From contig CM040448.1 in assembly GCA_022749755.1 (NCBI GenBank), positions 13,700,481 through 13,764,480 of the forward strand: a stretch of DNA of 64,000 nt, read 5' to 3'. Position numbers and translations under genes: made by a program. The DNA comes from Azadirachta indica (lineage: Eukaryota; Streptophyta; Magnoliopsida; Sapindales; Meliaceae). Of this stretch, positions 25,460-36,401 are shown piece after piece (position 1 is the first letter of the stretch; every line of letters begins with the position of its first letter). The notes under the pieces were generated by a model that was not told the origin of the DNA, ran no database searches, and saw only the letters and a program-made list of their open reading frames with translations.

Positions 25460-25714
25460 ATGAGAGGAGCAGCCATAAGCTTGATTATTTCCGGTATTCC
25501 ACGTAACCATACAGCTCGTGATGATCACGGTGTTCCACGTAGACAGACCGCTCGTGACGATCAAGGTGTTCCACGTAGCCAGACCTCTCGTGACGATCAC
25601 GGTGTAACTTCTCCGGTTGCGCCGGCGGCGGGACCAACCAATGCAATTGTTAAAGCTGCGCGCATATTTGTATATATAACAGTAAAAGGGAACCCAACGT
25701 ACGTTTACAGTTAA
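25460..25714 (+). CDS. small ORF with three 12-residue tandem repeats
   Basis: ORF of 84 residues starting MRGAAISLIISG. Residues 12-47 hold three head-to-tail copies of a 12-residue unit, consensus G[IV]PRxQTxRDD[HQ], followed by a Pro/Ala-rich stretch and a C-terminus ending NPTYVYS. No family was recognised. The DNA unit is 36 bp and both strands are open across it; the minus-strand frame reads repeats with TWNT. There is no strong signal peptide. It could be a rapidly evolving small protein, part of an unrecognised gene, or a minisatellite that is open by chance because its unit is a multiple of three. Coding status is uncertain. Confidence 0.25.
   Translation: MRGAAISLIISGIPRNHTARDDHGVPRRQTARDDQGVPRSQTSRDDHGVTSPVAPAAGPTNAIVKAARIFVYITVKGNPTYVYS
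25493..25600. repeat. 36-bp minisatellite, three copies
   Basis: Units start at 25493, 25529 and 25565, each beginning GGT[AG]TTCCACGTA and containing CTCGTGA[TC]GATCA. A fourth start (GGTGTAAC) is cut short. The array is more GC-rich than its surroundings. Confidence 0.9.
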
Positions 25715-26873
25715 TACTTTTATTTAGTTTATGCTTTCAAAGTTAATATAAGCCATTCGTTCACTAAAATCAACCGTTTAATATTAAATTATGTCTATAC
25801 ATATTACATATATATAAGAGAATTAGATCAACTCATTAAAAACAAAAAACCTCGCATGGGTTGATAGTATTTTAATTACTTTTAATTAATCAAAGACCTT
25901 TATTTAGTTATATTTTCTAAATTAATCTAAACCGTTTACCAAATTTAAATTTAGCGGATGTTTTATTTCAAAAATATTTTGCATAACACGTCACATTAAA
26001 TAAAAATAAATAAATAATTAGGAAACAAAGTTATTTACCTGTAATTTAAATAATTATCTATACCATCATATTTTGCATATTTTGGAGCATAAAATAAGGG
26101 ATTATTGGGGATTCCACAATTTATTTTAAATTAAAATTTTTATGTTAAAATTTCAACTTTTACATAAGATGTTTCAAGTTTAATTTATGTCACAAAAAAA
26201 AATGATATAATGATAAATAATTCAATTTATTATAGTGAAATTCAAAATTAATTAACGAAGTAAATAATGATACATATTCTAAATTGTTTTTCCGAATATT
26301 CTTTTTTTTGGAGTGCTTAAAACTAACAATCTCCTTCGTGCATACAAAGACCTACCCTCTCTCAACAACCTGTGAAGCATACTTCCATAAAAGAAAGTAG
26401 CTTGCTAGCTTGCATGCAAATACCCAACCTTTCTCAACAACCTCTCATGCTTGCAGCAGAAATTAGCTAACAAGGCTTACTTACATTGATTATTATACCA
26501 AACATTCCACCAACCAATTCCTTTTCAAAAAATTATTACTATTCATTTGGATAAAAATTAATATATGGGTTTTCGTTGCAGGATATAGAACCAGCTTCTC
26601 TCTAGCTTTCCTTCATTCTCATAAATCTTCAGTTTGGGAAGTCGGCATGCATGAAAAGAGGCAAGCTAATTATTTTAATGTTTTATATATTTATATATTT
26701 TGGGTTTATAAATTATAATCATAGCTTTGTATGTAGCAATTAACTCCTTCAAAGTTTGAGTTACATTTGATTTATTTGAAATTTCACTAATTTGTCTTAT
26801 TAAATTCTTAATTTTTTTTTTTTGGTGGAAAAACTTTTTCTTGATTTGATTGGGTTCCTTTTAAACCTCTTAG

Positions 26874-26915
<42 letters not shown>

Positions 26916-27087
26916 GGGGCACATTAAGACGCCTTCTATTTCAGTCTTCAGAAAAAAATTTCCCTAACTAAATTAGCCGGCAATAATGAGGTTGCAAGAC
27001 GGACGTACGGAGGGAGGGTATAAGTTCTATTGTCAAAAACAATATCTAAAGTTAGAAATTTGGCTTAGCTAGTTATTCAATAAATCC

Positions 27088-27422
27088 CTCAAGCTTTCCT
27101 TCATTCTCATACATCGATCTTCAGTTATTTTAGTTTTTCATTAATTTTTGGATTTTATTTTCACTAATTTGTAACGCTAATTTCTTAAATTACATCCGGC
27201 AATTACTTTATCTAATTGAGTTTCTTGTCCTTAAATATTGTAAGTACAGAGGGCTCATTTTTGCTTCATAGTCCATGTGGACTGCCAATTTCATGTGAAG
27301 TATTTCTTGAGATCAAATTCGTCCTCTCGATCGAGCTTTCTTCATTGTCATATGTTTTCTGTTTGTTTTGGGTAGATATGGCAAGGCAAACAAAAATATA
27401 TGAGAATGAAGGAAAGCTTGAG
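27088..27422 (+). repeat. 24-nt perfect inverted repeat (potential foldback)
   Basis: Positions 27088-27111 (starting CTCAAGCTTTCCTTC) are the exact reverse complement of 27399-27422, with a 287-nt spacer. The same 24-nt sense sequence is present at 24192-24215, and shorter exact parts occur at 26604-26623 (20 nt), 24584-24601 (18 nt) and about 21838-21852. Thus one antisense copy faces several sense copies. A transcript across 27088-27422 could fold into a stem. Small-RNA production is an inference. Confidence 0.6.
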
Positions 27423-27497
27423 AACCATGGAGCTTATAATCGGGACTCGTCAAGTTTTGCATCGATTGCGAAGAAATTAAGGTTCATTTCTCTCTAA
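27378..27497 (+). CDS. small ORF, 39 residues, at the end of duplication copy 2
   Basis: The ORF starts MARQTKIYENEGKLENHGAY and ends KKLRFISL. In copy 1 the equivalent place (24875-24904) has a shortened ORF ending KIISL. Residues 7-14 are encoded by the antisense arm of the inverted repeat. No homolog is known to me. Most likely it is not a conserved protein, but it is the longest frame that starts at this repeated junction. Confidence 0.15.
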   Translation: MARQTKIYENEGKLENHGAYNRDSSSFASIAKKLRFISL

Positions 27498-27693
27498 AGC
27501 TTAAGCATGCATACAGGGAGAAAATTAAAAGATAGATGCATGGAAAGACGAAATATTTTAATGAATGAAATCTAAGAGTGAGAGATCAATTTGTAATATT
27601 ATAATGAATTAATTAATTGTCAATCTCCTAAACGATTGATGCTGTTACACCTATACCTTAGGATCATGTACTAAACAGTTTTCAACTCTCTAA

Positions 27694-27724
<31 letters not shown>

Positions 27725-28570
27725 GCATATGCTCACCCCGTCTATCAAATATTTAACCAAACAGAAGTTATAAATATTTTATTCCTTAATTCTTTATCTG
27801 TGTGCGAGATTTGCTCCAGCACGAAAAAGGCAAGTTATTTTGAATATATTTTCTATTTAGATTTTTCTCTTGATTTATATTAATCTTGGAGTGTATGATC
27901 GATGTATTTCACTTAGTAATGTCAATTAATTCCTTAACTTTGCAGCTCCTTCATCTCTATTGGTTTTTCTGTGCTTTATGTAGAATCACAGAACAGGTGT
28001 AGAAGAATGAGACCAAGACGTACTAGTGAAACTCCATCAAAAAGTACAACCCCATTGGAGCTCTTAATAATTATTGATGTACCAATTTAATGCCATACAC
28101 TAAAACTACTTTCTTGCATACATGTTGCGATCAGATCATCAGATCAAGATCTTCAGGGCTATTCAACACTCTTATCAGCAGCAACGTGAACATCACACAC
28201 TCGGGGGCAGCCGCACCCGCTATCCGTATACGCGTATAAGTTTGTTGAAGAGCTTTCCTCTATTTCATAATTTCATTATCTATTTCTGGACCGGGCCATT
28301 TCTATAGTGATGGCGGCCCGGGGCCGAACTGAGCCTTCATCTTCTTTCTAATATGACAACACGTGTTCTCATTTAACATTCAAACTCCGCGTAAAAGGTG
28401 GTCTCCATGCATGAAGACACGTATACCCTCTCTCTCCTGTTCCACTCTCACACCACCTCTCCGCTTCACATCTCTATCTTCTCAAATTGAACCCCGAAAT
28501 CTTGAAAACCAACCCAAATTTGATCTTATTTAATCGATCTTTGTTGTACAGTTTGTGTACGATAATAATA
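27498..28570. other. intergenic region before the membrane-protein gene
   Basis: Contains a (TA)n run at about 27702-27724, a weak partial module near 27780-27850 (ending GCAAGTTATTTTGAATA) and the promoter of the 28571 gene. The 28122-28307 open frame has no recognisable domain. Confidence 0.5.
28360..28365. promoter_or_regulatory. G-box upstream of the membrane-protein gene
   Basis: CACGTG within AACACGTGTTC, a 10-bp palindrome-like context, 206 bp before the start codon at 28571. It is a candidate bZIP/bHLH site. Confidence 0.35.
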
Positions 28571-29945
28571 ATGGTGAAGCTAGCATCGGCGAGGGAGAGC
28601 CGAATGTACGGCCCGAGACTGTCCAAAAACCAGGCGGAGTACACAAACGCAGGGCTATACGTGTTTGCTACCATCGTGCTTCTCGGCGGGTTGGCCGCCG
28701 AGTTTTCCCAGGAGCCCAAATCGGGTTTAGTGCTTTTGCTTATAGCTTTAGCTTTGATAATGGGTGTGAATATTCATGATCTTCTTGCCCACCTTGCGGG
28801 ATACGATTATTGGTTTCCGTTAATGGAGTTTGATATTCAGCTTGCGCTTGTTGAGTTTGCCGTTCCTGTTGTTCAGATTCTGGGGTCTGTTCTCATGTTC
28901 TTGGGAATTCTATTTATCTTTATTCAGGTAAGTTATGATACTCCGTCGTCTTCTTTATCATGTATGGTTTGTGCAATTGTGGGATGGAATAATTTGGCGG
29001 GACTGTTCGCGATTTGCAGGAAGAGAAAAAGTATGGGTTCTTTAAATTTGAAAAGCATGCTTTGAATATGCTGATTGCTGGCCCTGCTCTGTGGGTGCTT
29101 GGGTCGATTCACAACTCTTGCCAAATCTATGAGAGAGCTGATGGTCGTGTTCAAATCTTGCAACAAAGTGTTCACATTCCCTTCTTGATAGGTAGTTTGT
29201 TGTTAATGGTGGGTGCAATTCTCAATAGCCGCGAGCAAGCTGGATTTATTCACCATGGCACAGAGCTTCTGGTAAGTTTCCATCATAAAAAGGGGAAAAA
29301 GTTGTGTGCTTCCATTTAGAAGATTTACAAATCTGATTAATTAATTTGATACCAATCACTTACTAGTATTATAGGCGATCATGTCTGAGCGTCCAACCAA
29401 CATGTATGCTTTTGCCTCGTGGTGGGTGCTTTTCTATTGAATATTTTCTGGTATTTATGCTAAAGGCTGTAGGAACTACGAAGTACTTTTGGTCAAAAGT
29501 ACTCCCAATTCCCAACCCGTTAAGTTGCTGTGGAGTATAGTCATGTATAATAGTAATGCAAATTAGCAGTTAGTTAATCGGTCAAAGTTTGTTTGCGCTG
29601 CAGGGCAGGAATTGGGTGTGGCTGGGAATCATTGGAAGCCTATTGTTATTCTTCGGGGGATTGATGAACGTGGTTAAGGTGTTCAAGATGCAGCAAATTG
29701 ATGGAATGCGGCTTGAGAAACTACGAGGAGGAGCGCACGAACGGCTGATGCGAGAAAGGGAAGGCAACGTCCCCCTCATTATAGAAGAGCAAAGGAGAAG
29801 GACAAAGCCAGCAGTAAACGAAGAAGCAGCAAAAACAGCAGCCGCTGCTCCTGCTGCTTCTCCTGCCCCTACCCCAATGCCTCACAAGAATGTGGCTACT
29901 CCAGCCGCAACACCTTATAAGGATGTGCTTGTTGGCCAAACTTAG
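28571..29945 (+). CDS. six-span membrane protein of unknown function
   Basis: Exons 28571-28927, 29020-29271 and 29604-29945 give 316 residues. The chosen start is MVKLASARESRMYGPRLSKN; an in-frame Met at 28487 would add 28 residues but lies in leader-like sequence. Hydrophobic spans are at ~24-44, 51-70, 91-118, 135-155, 173-192 and 208-228 (for example GIIGSLLLFFGGLMNVVKVF). The remaining ~90 residues are hydrophilic, beginning FKMQQIDGMRLEKLRGG and ending in an Ala/Pro-rich stretch. The fold vaguely recalls YrhK-like or other small plant transmembrane families, but I do not recognise a named family. A cytosolic tail on an endomembrane or plasma-membrane protein is likely. It is divergent from the PPR gene across the repeat region. 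Confidence 0.82.
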
Positions 29946-31300
29946 AAGTAGCTCACTTTTGTTATTTTGGTATACTATCACTCAGATTACATAATTCTTG
30001 CATTCCCTTCCTCATTTGGCGTTTCTTCTTGTACGTGCTTCGATTCTCGTGCAATCCTATAATAATGATAGACATTCTATTCATCTTTTTCCATATTCAA
30101 TGTACGGACTTGAACTTGATATGCTATGCAATTTTATTTTATACTAGTTGAACTTGAGCGTTAGCGATCGTCCATAAGAACAACTGAATAGCGACGACAA
30201 GTCGCTAATATACTTACACAAGAAACGACAAAATCTGACGGTGGTTTTGGAGAGAAACCGCAAATAGTCTATAAGATGAAGGGGGATCGAGCAACCGGTT
30301 TTATGGTTTTATGACCATTTTTATGATCTCGCCAAGTATCTTAGATAGTGCGGTTAAATATGGATTAATTAATGTTGTCAACTTCTTATTATATCGTCAG
30401 CGAACGTGTTAACTTTTGATTGGTGTGAAAATATCACTTCAGAACATTCATGTCATTTGCTCTTTATATCTTATGTTCACTTTCTATTGTTTCCCAAAAA
30501 AAAAAAAAAATCCGGGTAAGTAGAAATATTTCTACCTAAGTAATTTAATTGATGAAAATTCCCCTTAATAAATTTGATATAAATAATATTAAGTCTCCTT
30601 TGTTCCATAAAGTTAAATATACTGGCGTGAGGGGATTGAAACCTCCCAATTAATAAATATACTTTTGCATCATTTCAAAAGATTTCAAACAACGACTGAT
30701 TTCTTTAATTGACCTTAAAATTGTAACCAATTAGCATAAGTTATAAAATTTATTTATTCCAATATCTAAAAAAATATATATTATAAAAAACCATAAATAT
30801 TTTTGTTATTATAACTTAAATTTTAACTTTACAGTATATATAATATGCGACCTTAGTGATTTATTTTTAATGACACCATACATTTTTCACGTGTTTGTTT
30901 CTCTTGCTTCATTACAAGGAGGCTAATAACCCGACAATTACCTTAATTGAACAAGTTAACTAAAACTGTGAATGTTAATTGTCTTTATTTTATTTTAGAG
31001 ATTTCTTTTTAATATGTCAGAAGACACGCAAAAATTGCCATAATTTCTTTAAATTAGCTAAAATAAGTTAGATGAAGAAAATTAATTTTTCTTAGATATT
31101 TAAAACTAATTTTTTAATTCACAACAACAACAACAACAATGAGGATGGAGAATGCGTGATTTAATTTAAACTTTAAAGAATGTAACAAAATTAATTCAAC
31201 AAATTTCGGTACAAAAGATATTTTGCAGTTCATCCAACACAACGCCTTTCCTACTAAAGTACGCCCCTTCTCTTTCGTCCGCTAACCTCAACTGGGTGCA
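29946..31300. other. intergenic region before PTB
   Basis: Contains the 3' UTR of the membrane-protein gene and AT-rich spacer. A short A-run lies at about 30497-30510 and an (AAC)n run at 31121-31138. No gene was seen. Confidence 0.6.
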
Positions 31301-31312
31301 CAATACGCCTAC

Positions 31313-31323
31313 CCGGCGCCAAA
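31313..31323 (-). promoter_or_regulatory. E2F-like site upstream of PTB
   Basis: CCGGCGCCAAA reads on the minus strand as TTTGGCGCCGG, which fits the plant E2F consensus TTTSGCGC. The same 11-bp string is repeated upstream of the next gene, FTSH11, at 37365-37375. Function is inferred. Confidence 0.4.
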
Positions 31324-31407
31324 ATACATTGTTTTTTGGTCCCAAAAACCCGATAATAGAGAACGTAAGAAATCCACAAATCGGTTCACTTCTCTTTTTC
31401 TCCTCTG

Positions 31408-31416
31408 AAACCCTAA
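31408..31416 (+). promoter_or_regulatory. telo-box in the PTB leader
   Basis: AAACCCTAA, a telo-box common near the 5' ends of plant housekeeping and RNA-related genes. It lies in the presumed first, noncoding exon of PTB. That exon probably ends near 31463 and is joined by a leader intron to the acceptor at 32391-32394 (GCAG). Confidence 0.45.
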
Positions 31417-32395
31417 ATTCGAAGTTAACGCAAAATTAAGGCTTCCTTCTCTAATATCTTTTAGGTATTTGATTTATATTCTTTTAGTATTTGAATTACC
31501 TCTTTATTTGCGGATCGGTTACGTTTTATTATTTTTTTTGTTTGAAAGAATTTTTTGGTGTGTTTATTTCTTACGTGTTGGTTCTGATTGTCTTTGCAAT
31601 TTATATATATTTTATCTCTAGAATTCTTTTGCAAAAAAACTAGGGCTCCTTTAATTGGTACGAATCTTTGTTTCAGGAAACTTGGAACTAAAATTCGTAA
31701 TGGGATGTCTTTTGATTGGAAGTTTCTGAAAACGTTGGTGGAGTGCAATCTTGAAAACTAGTTTAAATCTGGAAGAGAGTGACAATTTATTTTGATGTTT
31801 TATGCTAGATTTTGTCCAAATTATGACAAAAAAAACTCCCTATTTCTTAGGAAGTGTTTGGGAATTTGAACGATTGCTCCATATTGATTTTTTTTTTTTC
31901 CTGTATTTTGGCTGTTCCGGTCCTTGCATTGTAGGTCGATTACTCTATATTTTAGAATCTAAATTCAAATTTCAGTGTTAAGGATTTTAACTTATTCTAA
32001 AAAAGTTCTTTGCCAGTGATTACAGTACATACATGCAGAAATTACTAGTTGAACTGCTTATATTTAGAATTTGTGTGAAGCAATGTGGTCTCAAAAGTGA
32101 TTGTGAAGAAGAAAGCACCTCTTTAGACGGAATTATTCTTGTATACTTTTTTAAGTGATCCATGTATATTGTGCATCAATGTTTGTATGTTGATAGAGGA
32201 AAGATGTGTGTGATCTACTTAGATTTGTTATTGATATGAAGCCTAGGTTTTGTTTTATATTTATACTAAAGGTGAAGATATGTAAGTTTGCATTTTCATA
32301 CGGTAGAATCTAATTTTAGTTTGGGTTATACTGTTGTAGTTGAAGGGCAGTACATCTTTGTGGTGTTCTTTTCTGGGTTGGGTTGGTTGTGCAGA

Positions 32396-35300
32396 ATGGC
32401 ATCTGTGTCCAGTCAGCCACAGTTCCGCTACACCCAACCCCCGTCTAAGGTGCTTCATTTGAGAAACTTGCCATGGGAATGCACAGAGGAGGAATTGATT
32501 GAGCTTGGTAAGCCATTTGGTAAGGTCGTTAACACAAAGTGCAATGTTGGAGCTAATCGGAATCAGGCTTTTATAGAATTTGTGAGTGGACTTGGACCTT
32601 TCTGTTTTCAATTGTTTCTCTAATTGCTTGAATAATTTTATTAATAGTGTTTGTCTATTATATTGTTTAATGTCCTTCAGGCAGATCTGAATCAAGCTAT
32701 TGCGATGATATCATATTATGCTTCATCCTCAGAGCCTGCTCAAGTGCGGGGGAAGACTGTCTACTTGCAGTATTCTAATAGGCAGGAAATAGTAAACAAC
32801 AAAACAACAGCGGATGTTGCTGGAAATGTCCTGTTGGTAACAATTGAGGGTACAGATGCACGCCTTGTGAGCATTGATGTTTTACACCTGGTAAGTTCAT
32901 TTCATGTCTTATATGGTTTGATGAGGTAAGCATATAACTGAACTGTGTTGCAAGTGAGCTTCTGTAATTAGGTTGTAGTTTGTCATGCTTTGGAAAGCTC
33001 TTGTTTGACATAAATGTAAATGGATCAGCAGGCCCATGTCAAGGAAATATCTCCAATGGCAGCTTAGTGCATCGGGAGAAAGAGCACGTGTGTTTGTCTC
33101 CTTTCTCCTTTCTTTAACACTGCCTCTTTCTTCCCTACACTTCCTCCTTACCTCCCTATTCATAACATTCTAGTAGTTCAGGGTGATTTCAATTCTTTTC
33201 TCTTGTGCATCCCTCTCTCTTTTGACTTCCGCATGCTCTATGTTATGTTTTGGTTATTGTGTAGTTGATGATGGCTAGGTTTTATACATGTTATTTTATT
33301 TTTCAATCATTTTTGAAACAATACATTCATCTATTTTATTCTGGTTTTAGTTTCTTTTTGGCCCATAAACACTCAAATGTTTGCAAAGTTTGTGAGATTG
33401 TGCATTTCTTTTTTTGGGGGTGGGGTTGCTTCGAGATTAGTCAGTGATTCTCCTAGTTTTGGAGAGTATGAAGGTTACTTTTAGCCTTGAATGAATGAAT
33501 GCATTGCTGTAAAGTGCGGCATCTTTTTTTTATTTTCCCCTTTCCTTTTATTTTATTTTGCAATACAATGTGGTCAAGTGCTTGACAACCTATTGGATGC
33601 TGTCCTTTTCTTGGTCAGTTTTTGGAAGATAGATGTTGGCCTCTTTATCCATTGTTCCCTTTTAATGCTCTAGTATGTCTTGGTTTTTGTGTGACTAAGT
33701 TATTGATTGGTCTAAAAGTTGATGCAAACTCAAGTCTCCCAGGATTACAAAGTTCCCTAGAATTGTTTATTTCCGTACTTTATCCTTTTATAATTTCTAG
33801 TTATGTTTCTTTCCGATATATAAATACTGCCATGTATTCGTGTTAAACATGGATATCGTTCTCTAATTATTAGAGGTACAATGCAGGATACTTGCCTTTG
33901 GAGCTTGTAGATTATTGGTTTCACTATTCTTTTTCTAAGAGTCATTTCAGTAATGCAGGTTTTTTCAGCCTTTGGTTTTGTGCATAAGATTACTACCTTT
34001 GAGAAGACAGCTGGTTTTCAGGTATATGCATTTAATGTGAATTACTAAGTTCTATTGCTTATTTCTTCAATTCTTTAGACTTGAACTCATTTGGTGTATT
34101 ATCTTTTTAGGCATTGGTGCAATTTTCTGATACAGAAACTGCCTCTTCTGCAAAAAATGCCCTGGATGGAAGAAGCATCCCTAGGTGACGATTGTATTAA
34201 TTTTTTGACACGGTATTTAGTCTAACTGTTGTGGAATGTATAGCTATAGGTACGTGATTTGGAAATGAACACGTGTAGCATTGAAGAGCTTTGGCATAAG
34301 TGACCAATTAAGCTTTTTATGAAGAATGAAATTCCTCATGCTCTAGTTATCTTCAATTTTTAGTCCTTGGTTTCAGCAAAGAATTTGCTGTGTGTTTACT
34401 AGAATATTCTATCATCTAGTGAATTTACTAGGTAGAACATTATATGATAGTTCCTCGAATATTCAGGTGTCATATAAGAAGGATATGAAGCTATGTGCTT
34501 TACCAGTTGTATTAGGATACATTGCTGTCTAATGTACCACACTGATGATCTATTGACTTTTCTTATCCCCAATATCAGGTATCTTCTTCCAGAACATATG
34601 GGACCATGTACCCTTAGGATAACATATTCTGCTCACACAGATTTGAGTGTGAAATTTCAGAGCCACCGTAGCAGGTATTCTTTTTAATAAATTTGAATCT
34701 GATTGTTTATTATATTGCACTTCTTCCACCATAAGTCACTAGTTTTTTCATTGTCTACACTTCTTCCATTTCCCTTTCTCTAGTGATTCCAAAATGTTTT
34801 CCATTTTCTTTTGATCTGCTAGAGTTCCCATTATGCTTACTGCTGGTGTGGCTCATTTTTTTGTTAATTGCACATTTCAGGGACTACACAAATCCTTACC
34901 TTCCTGTTGCTCCATCAGCCATTGATGCTAGTGGTCAGGTAGCTGGGAATCAAAAGTTATTGTATTATATGCCCTGGTAGTCAGATATTGCAGTCTAATT
35001 GTCTGTGAATCATATGTGGTGCCTGTGAAGCAAGTGGACTGTGTTTTAGCCCTAGTGTGACTCCTGCACCATATTTAACATTCTATGTCACATATATTCT
35101 TAAAAGTTTTCACAATATATTTTCTTGCGTCTTTTGTTTTCTTTTATGCACAGAAGGTTAGAGTGTCACTTCCAAACCTTTGTATATGATTGTACATGCC
35201 AAGATGCATTTTGTTGGCTGCTTATTTTTTACGAGATAATAAGATGGCTTGTTGGTAGTTGCCTATGTATTTTTATATTCTTTTCTGCATATTTAAGTTT

Positions 35301-36401
35301 GATATGCTTATTGGGTTTATTAATTGGGATGTCATCATTGCAGTTCAGTGTGGGTCTTGATGGAAAAAAACTAGAACCGGAGAGCAACGTACTTCTTGCA
35401 TCTATTGAGAACATGCAATATGCTGTCACCTTGGATGTTTTGCACATGGTATATCCATTCACCATAAACAATTATTAATATTATTATTTAAGCATGGTTT
35501 TCTTAGTACTGATTTTTCTGCCCCCCTTTTTTTTCCTCGTGGCTAGGTCTTTTCTGCATTTGGGCCTGTCCAAAAGATTGCCATGTTTGATAAGAATGGT
35601 GGACTTCAGGCATTGATCCAGTACCCTGGTAGTATTAAATGCTGACAAGTTGTATTTAGATATTGTTTACCCTTGTTATCGTTCTTACACGTCACACGCT
35701 TGTCCCATGAGTGGCGTTTTATTAATGTTTTTCCATCATTTTATACCATACATAACACCCTAATCCATTTTGAACCACAATCCTCAGAATGACACATTTA
35801 GTTTGTTGAGATACTTAAACGAGGTCTTCAATGGTGTCACTGGTTGCAGATGTTCAGACAGCTGTTGTTGCCAAGGAAGCCTTGGAAGGACACTGCATTT
35901 ATGATGGAGGGTTTTGCAAGCTTCACATATCATACTCTCGACATACTGATCTCAGTATAAAGGTAGCTAAATTGTGCCCTTGAAAGAATGCTCTCGTTAA
36001 ACTTCCAATTGTGTTATTTCAGAATAATTGATCTTTTGATGTGCTGATTACAGGTCAATAATGATCGAAGCAGAGATTACACAATCCCCAACACTCCCAT
36101 GCTGAACTCTCAACCATCTATACTTGGGCAACAGCCGGTTCCAATGGTGGGAACCAATGCTCATCAATACAACGGGACTCAGTTTGCTCAACCTCCTGAG
36201 CAGCCTGTTATGCATCAGCCTTCCCCAGGATGGGGAGCTGTTCCGGCAGCATCGCAAGCCATGCCAATGATGGGTAATCATCCTTACATGCCTCCCGGAT
36301 CTATGCCTCAAATGGGCCCCGGAATGATGCATATGCCTGGTCAGGGTGGCGTTCCGCATCCCGGGACAATGCCTCCCTCAAGGTCAGATCACATGCAATA
36401 G
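32396..36401 (+). CDS. PTB2: polypyrimidine tract-binding protein, PTB1/PTB2 type
   Basis: RNA-binding splicing regulator that binds U/C-rich RNA in nucleus and cytoplasm. Coding exons: 32396-32581, 32681-32890, 33959-34021, 34111-34184, 34579-34674, 34881-34938, 35344-35448, 35547-35628, 35850-35962, 36054-36401, giving 444 residues. RRM1 is at ~17-95 (VLHLRNLPWECTEEELIELG), RRM2 at ~112-190 (LLVTIEGTDARLVSIDVLHL), RRM3 at ~245-325 (LLASIENMQYAVTLDVLHMV). The tail is rich in Gln, Pro, Met and Gly and ends PSRSDHMQ. The N-terminus MASVSSQPQFRYTQPPSKVL is nearly that of Arabidopsis PTB1/PTB2, not the distinct PTB3. PTB2 is chosen from neighbouring genes. The start follows a leader intron acceptor by one base. 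Intron 2 (32891-33958) is long and carries a dense pyrimidine tract, suggesting alternative splicing. Confidence 0.93.
33094..33234 (+). promoter_or_regulatory. polypyrimidine-rich tract in PTB intron 2
   Basis: Dense C/T sequence with many CTCC, TTCTTCC and CTCTCTCTTTT blocks, unlike the T/A-rich other introns of this gene. Arabidopsis PTB1 and PTB2 transcripts are known to be controlled by alternative splicing coupled to decay. This tract could be a PTB-binding site for such feedback. The regulated exon itself was not identified. Confidence 0.35.

Larger units (their letters stand above)
24906..26119. other. unique spacer between the two duplication copies
   Basis: This stretch does not appear in the duplicated pair. 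It contains the 36-bp triple repeat and its small ORF (25460-25714). The rest is AT-rich with no gene seen. Confidence 0.5.
26120..27497 (+). repeat. segmental tandem duplication, copy 2
   Basis: Counterpart of 23600-24905 with the same block order: CAACAACCTCTCATGC region (26340-26480), CCAAACATTCCACCAACCA (26497-26515), CCAGCTTCTCTC / TTTCCTTCATTCTCATA (26591-26623), TTCAATAAATCCCTC (27077-27111) and a final TTTGTTTTGG module (about 27361-27371). Here the last module leads into a 39-residue ORF. A (TA)n tract of about 32 bp (26876-26907) has expanded between blocks. Confidence 0.7.

Noticed and set aside
25493..25600. Regularly spaced repeats resembling a CRISPR array
   Set aside because: The 36-bp units are directly adjacent with no spacers, and the genome is a plant's.
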